A DNA stretch of 64,000 bases, taken from NCBI RefSeq assembly GCF_002607855.1, contig NZ_AWQQ01000067.1:1-64000 (forward strand), in the 5' to 3' direction. Positions 49,150-59,127 of this stretch are shown here, one piece after another. The DNA is from Desulforamulus profundi (GTDB taxonomy: Bacteria > Bacillota_B > Desulfotomaculia > Desulfotomaculales > Desulfotomaculaceae). Position 1 is the first letter of the stretch. Each line of letters begins with the position of its first letter. A model generated the notes under the pieces. That model had not been told where the DNA came from, did not search any database, and saw only the letters and a list, made by a program, of their open reading frames with translations. Position numbers and translations under genes: made by a program.

Positions 49150-51898
49150 ATGACTACGCGTTGGTTTGAGATGAGGAGACAGGAAGTTACGGACAAACTG
49201 GGAACTTGTCCCGATGGGGGATTGGACGAGCAGCAGGCCAGGGAAAGGCTTGAACAATTTGGACCCAATAAACTGATCAGTACCAGAAGAACGCCGCCCT
49301 GGAAAATGCTTTTGGACCAGTTTAAAGACTTTATGGTCCTGGTTTTAATCGCCGCCACCCTGGTGTCCGGGTTTTTGGGTGAATGGGCCGATGCTATCAC
49401 CATTATGATTATTGTAGTGGTAAACGCCATTCTCGGGTTTGTTCAGGAGTTTCGGGCGGAGAAATCCATGGAGGCCCTGAGGGCCTTGACAGCCCCGGAG
49501 GCAAGGGTGATCCGCAACGGCGTGGAAAGAAAGGTGCCCGCCGCCGATCTGGTGCCCGGGGATGTTGTCTTGTTAGATACCGGTGATAAAGTGCCTGCGG
49601 ACATGCGGTTATTGGAAGTTTCCAACCTGGAAGTGGAGGAATCCGCCCTCACCGGGGAATCAAACCCGGTGAAAAAGCGGGTTGCCAATATGAAAGGCCA
49701 GGAAGAAGTCTGCCTGGGAGACACCCGCAATATGGCCTACATGGGGACCGTCGTGGTACGCGGCAGGGGCAAGGGCGTGGTGGTGGCCACCGGCATGCAC
49801 ACGGAGATGGGCCATATCACCAGGATGATTCAAGAAGCGGAAGATGATGAAACCCCTTTGCAGCGCCGCCTGGAACAGTTGGGCAAGGCCCTGGTGATCT
49901 TTTGTTTGCTGGTGTGCGCCCTGGTGGTGGTGCTGGGGGTTATGCGAGGTGAACCGCTCTACCACATGTTTTTGGCCGGTGTCAGCTTGGCGGTGGCAGC
50001 CATACCGGAAGGCCTGCCTGCCATTGTCACCATCTCCCTGGCCATCGGTGTCCAGAGGATGATCAAACGAAACGCCATTATTCGCCGCTTGCCGGCAGTG
50101 GAGACCCTGGGCTGCGCCACCATTATCTGCAGTGACAAGACCGGAACGTTAACCGAAAACCAAATGACCGTGCGTCAGGCCGTGGTAGGCAGTACGGACG
50201 TTAAAGTGTCCGGAGAAGGATATGACCCCAAGGGAGAATTTCGCTTTGACGGGCCCCGGGGACCGGGAGTTAACCTGTTCCTCAAATGTGCCGCCCTTTG
50301 CAACAACTCCCAACTAACCAAGGGAGAAGTCTCTGTCGGGGGCATTTTCCGCAACCTGCGGGCCGGCAAACTAACCAACGTTTGGGGAGTGGCCGGAGAT
50401 CCCACCGAAGGGGCGCTGCTGGTTATGGCAGCCAAGGGAAAGACCTGGCGCAAAGATCTGGAAAAAGAAGAAAAAAGAGTTTTAGAGCTTCCCTTTGACA
50501 GCATACGCAAGAGAATGTCCGTTGTTTATCAGAATCGCAGCGGCCAGTTAACGGCCTATGTCAAGGGTGCCCCGGATGTCATTCTGGACTTATGCACGCA
50601 TATCTACCGGGATGGTCGCATCATTCCCCTCACTGAAAATACCCGGCAGGAACTGCTGAAGAGAAATTCGGACATGGCCAAGGAAGCCCTGCGGGTCCTG
50701 GCCCTGGCTTATCGCGATTTGAGCCATCTGGATGCAGCCGAAGAATTAAACGAAGACAACGTAGAACAGCGCTTGGTATTCTTAGGTCTGGCCGGTATGA
50801 TAGACCCGCCCCGGCCCGCCGCCATCCAGGCTGTGCAGGTTTGCCGCCGGGCCGGTATCCGCACCGTTATGATCACCGGCGATCACCAACTCACCGCCCA
50901 GGCCGTCGGCAAAGAACTGGGGCTGCTTACCAAATGCGCCAGGGTGCTGACCGGGGCGGAACTGGACCGTATGTGCGACCAAGAGTTACAGGAGGCGGCC
51001 GAAAACACGGCTGTCTATGCCCGGGTGACTCCCAAACACAAACTGCGGATCGTCCGGGCACTGAAACGGAACGGGCATGTGGTGGCCATGACCGGTGACG
51101 GGGTGAACGACGCCCCGGCCGTAAAAGAAGCAGACATCGGAGTGGCCATGGGCAAGGCAGGGACCGATGTAACCAAAGAAGCCTCAGCCATGGTCCTGGC
51201 CGACGACAATTTCACCACCATTGCGGCGGCCATCGAGGAAGGACGGGCCATTTACGATAATATCCGTAAATTTATCCGTTACCTGCTGTCCTGTAACGTG
51301 GGGGAAGTGCTGACCATGTTCCTGGCGGTGTTAATGGGCATGCCGTTACCCCTGCTGCCCATTCAAATCCTCTGGATGAACCTAGTTACCGACGGGCTGC
51401 CGGCCATGGCCCTGGGGGTGGACCCCGCAGAAAAGGACATCATGTACCGGCGTCCCCGGGACCCCCAGGAAAGTGTTTTTTCTCACGGATTGGGCTGGCG
51501 CATTGTCAGCACCGGCATGGTCTTTGCCCTGGGGACTGGTGGCCTTTGCCGTCGGGTTGATGATGGGGCAGGTGGAACTGGCCAGGACCATGGCCTTTAA
51601 TACGCTGGTGTTTTTCCAACTGTTCTTTGTCTTTTCCTGCCGCTCGGAAAGACATTCCATTGTAGAAATCGGCTTCTTCGGCAACCCCCAGCTGGTACTG
51701 GCCGTTATGGTCTCCGCCTGCCTGCAGCTGGCCGTCAACTACATCAACTTCCTGCAGCCGATCTTCCATACCGTACCCCTGGAGCTCAAACACTGGCTGG
51801 TGGTGCTGACCATTGCCGTGGTACCCCAGTTTTTGGGCATTGTGGTCAAGGCCGTCAAGGACAGGGCGAAAGAGAGGATTATGTATATCCGGGCATAG
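49150..51898 (+). CDS. P-type cation ATPase, Ca2+-transporting type (frameshifted)
   Basis: This is a P2-type ATPase that pumps Ca2+ (or a similar cation) out of the cell. It has about 916 residues after repair. An N-terminal cation ATPase domain comes first; the TGES loop is in [14 protein letters not shown], the ion-site motif [14 protein letters not shown] lies near 290-305, the phosphorylation site [15 protein letters not shown] near 328, and the hinge [22 protein letters not shown] near 650. The frame breaks at about 51536 in the C-terminal spans. Two bases missing (GACTGG from GACCCTGG) would restore [21 protein letters not shown]. The end is [18 protein letters not shown]. Confidence 0.93.
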
Positions 51899-51929
51899 CC
51901 TCAAGTCCGAGGTTCGAAGTTCAATAATA

Positions 51930-51970
51930 AAAGACCCACCGAGGTTTTAAAAAACAGGTGGGTCTTTCTC
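51930..51970 (+). terminator. Terminator after the Ca2+ ATPase
   Basis: AAAGACCCACC / GGTGGGTCTTT is a perfect 11-bp stem, followed by CTC. Just before it, a TCCGAGGTTCGAAGTTCAAT stretch echoes the repeat near 412-440. Confidence 0.9.
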
Positions 51971-52166
51971 ATTCTTCATACTTATACCAATAGCCGATGG
52001 CAGGACCCAAAAGAAATACCCTATAGCTGTCAGATATACAATGTACAAACAGTCAGGCAGCAGGAAATGAATGCTATAAGTAGAAATCTACCGATCATAG
52101 GACATACTACATTAAAACTGACAGGTGCGTAATATGGCATAAAAGACAGTAAGGAGGTAACTTAAT

Positions 52167-53014
52167 TTGTTTTTTACCAAGGTGCATGGTTTAGGAAATG
52201 ATTTTATACTGGTAAACGCCGGTACCGGCCAGGGATTTCCGGATGACTACAGCACGCTGGCCAGGGAGATGTGTGACCGCAGGTTCGGCATCGGCGCCGA
52301 CGGCCTGGTATTGCTGCTGGATTCCGAGAAGGCTGATGTCCGGATGAGAATCATAAATTCCGATGGCAGTGAGCCGGAAATGTGCGGCAATGCCATTCGC
52401 TGTGTGGGCAAGTATTTATACGAACACGGCATTGTCCGCAAGGACGAAATTAAGGTAGAAACGCTGGCCGGCATCATCGTGCCGCACATCATCCAGAACA
52501 ACGGCGTGGTGGAAGCAGTAAGAGTGGATATGGGTGCCCCCAGGCTGGAAAGGGCGGAGATTCCCATGCTGGGACCCGCAGGCCGGGTGATCAATGAGCC
52601 CTGGAGGTGGCCGGGCAGACCATTTATGTTACCGTTGTTTCCATGGGAAACCCCCATTGCGTTATTTTTGTTGAAGATGTCTCGGCCATCCCCCTGGCGG
52701 ACATCGGCCCCCGGATTGAGACCCACCCGGCCTTTCCCAGAAAAACCAACGTGGAGTTTGTCCAGGTGGTAAGCCCCACGGAAGTTCGCATGGTGGTATG
52801 GGAGCGGGGAGCAGGCATCACCATGGCCTGCGGCACCGGTGCCTGCGCGGTGGCTGTGGCCGGGGTGTTAAACGGCTTAACGGAAAAACATGTAACGGTG
52901 CATCTGCCGGGCGGGCCTTTAATCATTGAATGGGCGGACAACGGCACCGTATACATGACCGGTCCGGCCGAGGAAGTCTTTAAGGGTGAATATACAGTAT
53001 ACAACCGGCGATAA
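52167..53014 (+). CDS. dapF: Diaminopimelate epimerase (frameshifted)
   Basis: DapF converts LL- to meso-diaminopimelate for lysine and cell wall. It has about 282 residues after repair. Active-site motifs: the first cysteine region [17 protein letters not shown] near 70-86 and the second [18 protein letters not shown] near 215-232. The start [11 protein letters not shown] is typical; the initiation codon is TTG at 52167, after AAGGAGG. The frame breaks at about 52600; one C added (GAGCCCTGG to GAGCCCCTGG) restores [26 protein letters not shown]. It precedes dapL. Confidence 0.96.
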
Positions 53015-53080
53015 GGTTGAAAAAAACCGTCTGTAATTGTTATACTTTGCACGAACTGCAGAAAAAAGGAGGAATATGTC

Positions 53081-54257
53081 TTGCGCTTTGAAGAAGCTCA
53101 AAGGATAAAGAACCTGCCGCCCTACCTCTTTGCCCGCATTGAAAAAGTAATTGCTCAAAAAAGGAAGAGGGCGTGGATGTCATCAGCCTGGGCATCGGCG
53201 ACCCGGACATGCCCACCCCGCAACATATTATTAAAGAAGCTCAGCAGCAGGTGGCTGTGCCGGAAAACCACCAGTACCCGTCCTCGGTGGGCATGCCGTC
53301 CTATCGCAAGGCGGTGGCAGACTTTTACGCCAAGCGTTTTGGCGTTGATTTGGAACCCAAAACAGAAGTTGTATCTTTGATTGGTTCCAAGGAAGGCATC
53401 GCGCATATCTCCTGGTGCTATCTCAACCCAGGTGACACCGTGCTGGTCCCCGACCCGGGCTACCCGGTTTACAGCGGCGGGGCTATTTTGGCCGGCGCAG
53501 AGCCCTATTACATGCCCCTGACTGCCGAAAAGGGCTTCCTGCCGGACCTGGCTGCCATTCCCGAGGATGTGGCCAGGAAAGCCAAGATGATGTTCATCAA
53601 CTATCCCAACAACCCCACCGGCGCCGTGGCGGACGAAAACTTCTACAAAGAAGTGGTTGAATTTGCCAAGAAATATGAAATATTAGTCTGCCATGACAGC
53701 GCTTACTCCGAAGTGGCATACGAAGGGTACAAACCGCTTTCCTTCCTGCAGATCCCCGGTGCCAAAGAAGTAGGCATTGAGTTTAATTCCGTATCCAAGG
53801 CTTATAACATGACCGGCTGGCGTATCGGCTGGGCTGCCGGCAACTCGGACGTTATTGAAGCCCTGGGGCGCTTTAAAACCAATATTGATTCCGGCCAGTT
53901 CCAGGCTGTTCAATATGCCGCCATTGCCGGCCTCACCGGCCCCCAGGATACCGTGGCCGCCAACAACGAAATTTACCGTGAGCGCAGGGACATTGTGGTG
54001 GATGGACTGAACGCCATGGGCTGGCACCTGGAAAAACCCAAAGCCACTTTCTACATCTGGGCGCCGGTGCCGAAGGGCTTTACTTCAGCCTCCTTTGCGG
54101 AATTCGTCATTGAGAAGGCCGGCGTGGTCATCACCCCCGGCAACGGCTACGGCGAACAGGGCGAGGGCTATTTCCGCATCTCCATCACCATCCCCAAGGA
54201 GCGAATCGCCGAAGCCTGGAGCGGATGAAGAAGAATATCGGTAAAGTTGAGTTTTAA
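53081..54257 (+). CDS. dapL: LL-diaminopimelate aminotransferase (two frameshifts)
   Basis: DapL makes LL-diaminopimelate directly from tetrahydrodipicolinate, bypassing the acyl routes; it is a PLP enzyme of about 391 residues. Starts TTG 53081 ([23 protein letters not shown]) after AAAGGAGG. An A run at about 53160 is one base short; repair gives [24 protein letters not shown]. The PLP lysine is in [16 protein letters not shown] near 236. A second break at about 54215 (GCCTGG from GCCCTGG) restores the end [14 protein letters not shown]. Pairing with dapF makes the pathway clear. Confidence 0.94.
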
Positions 54258-54281
54258 CACTTATCCCTCTTTACGTAGGGA

Positions 54282-54520
54282 GGCACTATCGTTATCCCCG
54301 TTCGTTCCATGCTCCGCACCGACAGCACTACGACTCACTCCGGGCAAAAACCGCCTCAACGGGCCGTCCTGGCCCGATTCGGCTGGCGTACCCATACGGG
54401 CACAAGACAGACGTCCTGTCTGCGCCCCCGGTTTAGCCCTACGTTCGTAAGTGCCCGTTAGGTGCAAGTGCTGTTACCGGTGCTCCGCAAAGTCACTCTC
54501 TATCGGATAACGATAGTACC
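54282..54520. mobile_element. MITE-like inverted-repeat element, family 2, copy D (239 bp)
   Basis: Left end GGCACTATCGTTATCC (54282-54297) and right end GGATAACGATAGTACC (54505-54520) are inverted repeats matching at 14 of 16 positions. Subterminal stretches also pair (CGCACCGACAGCAC near 54316, GTGCTGTTACCGGTGC near 54467). A central hairpin AGACAG...CTGTCT lies near 54407-54421. GC-rich, no coding capacity. A partial copy is at 48885. Confidence 0.7.
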
Positions 54521-54575
54521 TTGCCAATTTCGAGACGTTTATTTACCTTACATTTTATTTTAGTTGGGAGAGACG

Positions 54576-55771
54576 ATGATGAGATTGTCCGAACGTGCAG
54601 TGGGTATCAGCCCGTCACCGACCCTGGCCATTGATGCCAAGGCCAAGCAAATGAAGGCTTCCGGCATAAAGGTCATCAGCTTTGGCGTCGGGGAACCGGA
54701 CTTTGATACCCCTGACAACATTAAAGAAGCTGCCATTGAAGCCATTCAAGCAGGGGAAACCCGCTACACACCTGCCGGCGGCACGCTAAAACTAAAGCAG
54801 GCCATCGTAGACAAATTCCAGCGGGAAAACGGCCTGGAGTACCAGACCAATCAAATTGTTGTTTCCGTGGGAGCGAAGCATTCCCTTTACAATGCCTTTC
54901 AGGTCCTCTGCCAGCCCAGCGACGAGGTGATTTTACCGGCGCCCTACTGGGTCAGCTACCTGGAGCAAATTAAGCTGGCCGGAGCGGCAGCCGTTGTGGT
55001 ACAAACCAGGGAGGAAAACGGTTTTAAGTTAACCCCCCGGGAATTAAAAGAGGCCATTACCCCCAGGTCCCGGGTCTTCCTGCTGAACAGCCCCAGCAAC
55101 CCCACCGGCGGTGTATACACCGGGATGAACTGGCAGCCCTGGGAGAGATCCTGCTGCAGCACAACATTACCGTTATTTCCGATGAAATCTATGAAAAACT
55201 GCTGTACGACGGCCTGGAACATGTCAGCATCGCCTCCATCAGCCCGTCATTGAAAGAAAATACCGTGGTCATCAACGGGGTATCCAAGGCCTACGCCATG
55301 ACCGGTTGGCGTATCGGCTATGCAGCGGCCCCCACCTCTGTGGCCAAGGCCATGGCGGACCTGCAGTCCCATTCCACCTCCAACCCCACCTCCATCGCCC
55401 AGGCTGCCAGCGTGGCCGCCCTGAACGGTCCCCAGGATGCTGTGGACGCCATGGTGGTGGAGTTCGAAAAACGCAGAAACTACATGCTGGAGCGGATTAA
55501 CGCCATTCCCGGCGTCACCTGCCCGAAACCCGGCGGCGCCTTTTACCTGTACCCCAACGTCAGCGCCTACTTTGGCAAGTCCTATCAAGGCAAACCGGTG
55601 AACAATGCCACCGACCTGGCCAACCTGCTGCTGGAAGTGGCCGAAGTGGCCGTGGTCCCCGGCATTGCCTTCGGCGGCGACGACTTTATCCGACTGTCCT
55701 ACGCCACATCCATGGAGAATATTAAGGAAGGCCTGGACCGGATCGAGAAGCTGCTGGGTGAGTTGAATTAA
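54576..55771 (+). CDS. Class I aminotransferase, AspB type (frameshifted)
   Basis: This PLP-dependent aminotransferase, about 399 residues, is most like aspartate aminotransferase of Bacillus and Thermus. It opens MMRLSERAVGISPSPTLAIDAKAKQMKASG; GVGEPDFDTPDNIKEAA lies near 40, VSVGAKHSLYNAF near 97-109, and the PLP lysine is in NGVSKAYAMTGWRIGYAA near 233. The frame breaks at about 55121; one C added (ACCGGG to ACCCGGG) gives GGVYTRDELAALGEILLQHN. It may supply glutamate-linked amino transfer for the dap pathway, but the substrate is not certain. ATG 54576 or 54579, after GGGAGAG. Confidence 0.93.
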
Positions 55772-55828
55772 CTCTCAGAAGATACAACTAAGACACCTGA
55801 GAAATACGCTTTAAACGAACCTCACGCA

Positions 55829-55975
55829 GGCAGACTGGCTTTTCCGCAACGCAGCGGGCGTAAGAGAAGTGAGATGTGAGAAGTTAGACGTGAGAGAGGA
55901 TTATAAAAAAAGATTTACCCCAATAGTTTCTCACCTCTAACCACTCACTTCCCACCTCTTAATTGCCAGGCTGCC
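55829..55975. mobile_element. MITE-like inverted-repeat element, family 1, copy B (147 bp)
   Basis: Left end GGCAGACTGGCTTTTCC (55829-55845) is identical to copy A at 28228. Right end GCCAGGCTGCC (55965-55975) is its near inverse. The inside is a second inverted repeat: GAGAAGTGAGATGTGAGAAG faces TTTCTCACCTCTAACC across a loop. It lies in the 383-bp gap between the aminotransferase and yteA, in which I see no gene. Confidence 0.7.
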
Positions 55976-56077
55976 CCCTAGGTAACACTTTCATATCTTA
56001 ACAAACACTTCTCATATAGGTATTACTACCAAGCAAGCATTAAATCAAAGAAATAACTTCGAGTATTATCCAAAGGA

Positions 56078-56114
56078 CCTGGGCAAATTATAGTTAACTT
56101 TGCCCGGGTTTTTC
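56078..56114 (+). terminator. Terminator upstream of yteA-type gene
   Basis: CCTGGGCAAA / TTTGCCCGGG with an 11-base loop, then TTTTTC. It is over 300 bp after the aminotransferase stop. Confidence 0.85.
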
Positions 56115-56154
56115 TTTTCCCCGGGGGCTGATTTCGTGAAACGGGGGGTTCATT

Positions 56155-56883
56155 TTGCTAACACAACAACAGACCGAAGGTTTTAAACAGCGCCTGCTGG
56201 ATATGCGAGAACATATGCTCAACCGGATTGACAACTACAATAACGATGAAAGAGGCGGCGGCCTGGGCCTTTCCATGGACGAATCCATCGAAGAACTGTC
56301 ATCCTATGACAACCACCCGGGGGACATCGGCACTGAAATGTTTGAGCGCAGTAAAGACCTGGCCCTGAAGGGGGATGCCATGCTTACGGTCCGGGCCATT
56401 GACGATGCCCTGGAAAAAATGCAAGAAGGCCGGTACGGGGTTTGCGAGGTCTGCGGCAAGGAAATATCCACGGAAAGACTGGATGCTGTCCCCTACACCA
56501 CCCAGTGCGTCGACTGCAAATCCCGGGATGAACACCTGCCCAAGTCCCACGAGCGGACAGCGGAAGAAGATGTACTGGATGTCCCCTTCAGTCGCTCCTG
56601 GAAAGACAACGAGGATTACAACGGCTTTGACGGCGAGGACGCCTGGGAAACGGTGGCCCGCTGGAACGAACACGCAGACCGTGCCCAGGCAGGTTCCTAT
56701 TACGGGGATGAAGAAATGATTGCGGAGGAACACCTGGAAACCTTTGCAGACCCGGACAGCATTCCCTATGAAATTGGGGATGACGGGGTTATCTACGAAT
56801 CCTTCCGGGGTCCGGATGATGAAAGCGCACCCTATGAAAAGATAGATATCGGCTATCAACACGGCGATGGAAAAGACCGTTAA
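56155..56883 (+). CDS. DksA/TraR-type zinc-finger protein, YteA-like
   Basis: This 242-residue protein has a DksA-like C4 zinc finger: CEVCGKEI near 99 and TQCVDCKS near 121. A helical N-terminal part (FKQRLLDMREHMLNRIDNYNND) and a long acidic C-terminal tail flank it. Firmicute members are called YteA and are linked to sporulation regulons. Unlike E. coli DksA the coiled-coil tip is not obvious, so RNA polymerase binding is uncertain. The start codon is TTG 56155, after a G-rich stretch. Intact, ended by a strong terminator. Confidence 0.88.
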   Translation: MLTQQQTEGFKQRLLDMREHMLNRIDNYNNDERGGGLGLSMDESIEELSSYDNHPGDIGTEMFERSKDLALKGDAMLTVRAIDDALEKMQEGRYGVCEVCGKEISTERLDAVPYTTQCVDCKSRDEHLPKSHERTAEEDVLDVPFSRSWKDNEDYNGFDGEDAWETVARWNEHADRAQAGSYYGDEEMIAEEHLETFADPDSIPYEIGDDGVIYESFRGPDDESAPYEKIDIGYQHGDGKDR

Positions 56884-56909
56884 AATTTAATCCGGATGAA
56901 TTCTAATTT

Positions 56910-56966
56910 GGGGCCGCTCCGGGCATAACTATGAAATAAGAGTTATGGCTGGGAACCGGCCCTTTT
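56910..56966 (+). terminator. Terminator after the yteA-type gene
   Basis: A two-level stem: outer GGGCCG / CGGCCC, inner CATAACT / AGTTATG, followed by TTTTGC. Confidence 0.85.
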
Positions 56967-57086
56967 GCTTTAATTTCCTAGTTTTTATGCCCAATTTAAA
57001 AGGAAAATCTAAATTTAGGTAGAACACATTATACTGTCGAACTTTAAAATTTTATACGTTATATGAAAAAACTAGGTGGTGAAGTC

Positions 57087-57967
57087 TTGATCAAAAGCAT
57101 GACCGGTTACGGCCGGGGAGAGGCATGCGCGGAAGGACGCAGGTTTACGGTGGAACTGAAATCCGTCAATAACCGCTTCTGCGAAGTGATTCTTCGCCAA
57201 CCCAGGTCTCTGGCCCAAATAGAAGATAAAATCAAAAGACGCATCCAAGAACGAGTGACCCGGGGCCGCGTGGATGGCTACATTTCCATTGAAGAAACCG
57301 GGGAGATCACTACCGCGGTAAAAGTTGACAAAGCCCTGGCGGTGGCGTATCATAAGGCAATGGAGGAACTGAAGGAATCTTTGTCAATTTCGGACACAAT
57401 CTCCATCAAGGACCTCATTTCTTTGCCCAACGTCATTTCCCTGGAACAACCGGAGGAAAATGTAGAAGAATGGGTTACGGCCATCGAGGAAGCGGCCGAC
57501 CAGGCTTTGGACGGGCTGTTGGCCATGCGCCAAAACGAGGGCGAACGGCTAAAGAACGACATCCTGCAAAGGGCCGGCGAGATTCACCGTCTGATCCTGG
57601 AACAAGTTTCGGAAAGGGCGCCCTGGTAGTCCAGGAACACCGTGAAAAATTATCCCAGCGGCTCGCCGAATGGCTGGAAGGCGGCATTATCGATGAAACC
57701 CGCCTGGCAGCGGAGGTCGCCATCTTTACGGACCGAGCGGACATCTCGGAAGAAATTGTGCGTCTCAGCAGTCACCTGCACCAACTGAAACAAATCCTGG
57801 CAGAGGGAGGACCCGTGGGGCGTAAACTGGACTTCCTGGTCCAGGAAATGAACCGGGAAATTAACACCATTGGTTCAAAGGCCAACGATCTGGCCATTGC
57901 CAATGCTGTGGTAAATGCAAAAAGTGAACTTGAAAAAATAAGGGAACAAGTTCAAAATATAGAATAA
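57087..57967 (+). CDS. yicC: YicC/YloC family endoribonuclease-like protein (frameshifted)
   Basis: This conserved protein, about 294 residues after repair, belongs to a family recently reported as endoribonucleases. It starts at TTG 57087 with (M)IKSMTGYGRGEA, the family hallmark. The N-terminal domain holds VELKSVNNRFCEVILRQPR. The C-terminal DUF1732 domain holds RLAEWLEGGIIDETRLAAEVAIFTDRADISEEIVRLSSHLHQ and ends LDFLVQEMNREINTIGSKANDLAI. The frame breaks at about 57622; one C added (CGCCCTGG to CGCCCCTGG) restores SERAPLVVQEHREKL. It heads the yicC-remA-gmk-rpoZ-coaBC-priA-def-fmt cluster typical of Firmicutes. Confidence 0.94.
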
Positions 57968-57987
57968 TGTATTAGGGGGAACTGAAC

Positions 57988-58260
57988 ATGGATATTAAGC
58001 TTATTAACATCGGTTTTGGCAATATTGTTTCGGCGAACCGTATTATTGCCATTGTTAGCCCCGAATCCGCTCCCATCAAACGCATCATCACCGAGGCCAG
58101 GGACAGGGGTATGTTAATTGATGCCACCTATGGCCGCCGCACCCGTGCGGTGATTATTACCGACAGCGACCATGTGATCCTCTCGGCCGTTCAACCGGAA
58201 ACCGTGGCCAACCGTCTGGTAAGCAAAGAAGCCGCTCAGGTTGACGAACCTACGGACTAG
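57988..58260 (+). CDS. remA: RemA-like regulator (DUF370)
   Basis: This 90-residue protein is a DUF370 family member; in B. subtilis RemA is a DNA-binding activator of matrix and osmoprotection genes. The sequence [20 protein letters not shown], then [41 protein letters not shown] (basic middle), is highly conserved. It is 20 bp after yicC, 9 bp before gmk. Intact. Confidence 0.93.
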   Translation: MDIKLINIGFGNIVSANRIIAIVSPESAPIKRIITEARDRGMLIDATYGRRTRAVIITDSDHVILSAVQPETVANRLVSKEAAQVDEPTD

Positions 58261-58269
58261 GAGTGTGAA

Positions 58270-58872
58270 ATGACCAGGCAAGGACTACTTATCGTTATAT
58301 CAGGACCGTCAGGTGCCGGAAAGGGCACCATTTGCCAGGGATTGCTGCAAAATAACAAAGATATGTGCCTGTCCGTTTCGTGTACAACCCGGGCTCCCAG
58401 ACCCGGAGAAAAGCATGGTGTAAATTATTTTTTCGTGGGTAAACCACACTTTGAACAAATGATTGCCAATAACCAGCTGCTGGAATATGCAAAGGTTTAT
58501 GACAATTATTACGGAACCCCAAGACAGTATGTGGAAGAAAAGCTGGCAATGGGCATGGATGTCATCCTGGAAATCGATATTCAGGGCGCTCTTCAGGTTA
58601 AACAAAAATACCCCCAAGGGGTATTGATTTTTGTCGTGCCTCCGGCCTTATCCCTGTTAAAAGAAAGACTTACCAAAAGAGGCACAGACTCATTGGAAAC
58701 GATTGCTAATCGTTTAAGATGTGTTTGCGAAGAACTGTCCAACACCGGGCGGTATGATTACCTGGTCATTAATGACACGGTGGAAAATGCCTTAGACCAG
58801 GCAGAGGCCATTATTAAGGCGGAAAAATGCCGACCGTCACGTTTCGATATTACGAAATTTCTGGATTGTTGA
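58270..58872 (+). CDS. gmk: Guanylate kinase
   Basis: Gmk phosphorylates GMP to GDP. It has 200 residues. P-loop: GPSGAGKGTICQGL near 12-25; GMP-binding SVSCTTRAPRPGEKHGVNYFF near 36-56; the lid and VILEIDIQGALQVKQKYP near 98. ATG 58270 after AGGAGTG. In operon with remA and rpoZ. Intact. Confidence 0.96.
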   Translation: MTRQGLLIVISGPSGAGKGTICQGLLQNNKDMCLSVSCTTRAPRPGEKHGVNYFFVGKPHFEQMIANNQLLEYAKVYDNYYGTPRQYVEEKLAMGMDVILEIDIQGALQVKQKYPQGVLIFVVPPALSLLKERLTKRGTDSLETIANRLRCVCEELSNTGRYDYLVINDTVENALDQAEAIIKAEKCRPSRFDITKFLDC

Positions 58873-58905
58873 TGAAGATTAAAACTGTAGTGGGGGTAAG
58901 CGACC

Positions 58906-59115
58906 ATGATGAATAAACCTTCGCTGGATGAATTAATGACCAGGGTCGACAGCCGTTACACCCTGGTTGTTGCTGCCGCCAAAAGGGCTCGTTTGCTGAC
59001 CGAAGAAGAGATCAGAACCAACCAACCTTTAAAAGCAAAATCCGTCACCCTGGCCCTGGAGGAAATCTCCAGGGGGGACGTAACCTATCGACGCACCCGT
59101 TCGGGTCAAAAATAA
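58906..59115 (+). CDS. rpoZ: RNA polymerase omega subunit
   Basis: Omega helps assemble RNA polymerase. The 69 residues are typical: PSLDELMTRVDSRYTLVVAAAKRARLL, then PLKAKSVTLALEEISRGDVTYR. It lies between gmk and coaBC, the usual place. ATG 58906, with GGGGG upstream. Intact. Confidence 0.95.
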   Translation: MMNKPSLDELMTRVDSRYTLVVAAAKRARLLTEEEIRTNQPLKAKSVTLALEEISRGDVTYRRTRSGQK

Positions 59116-59127
59116 CGGAGGTGCAGT

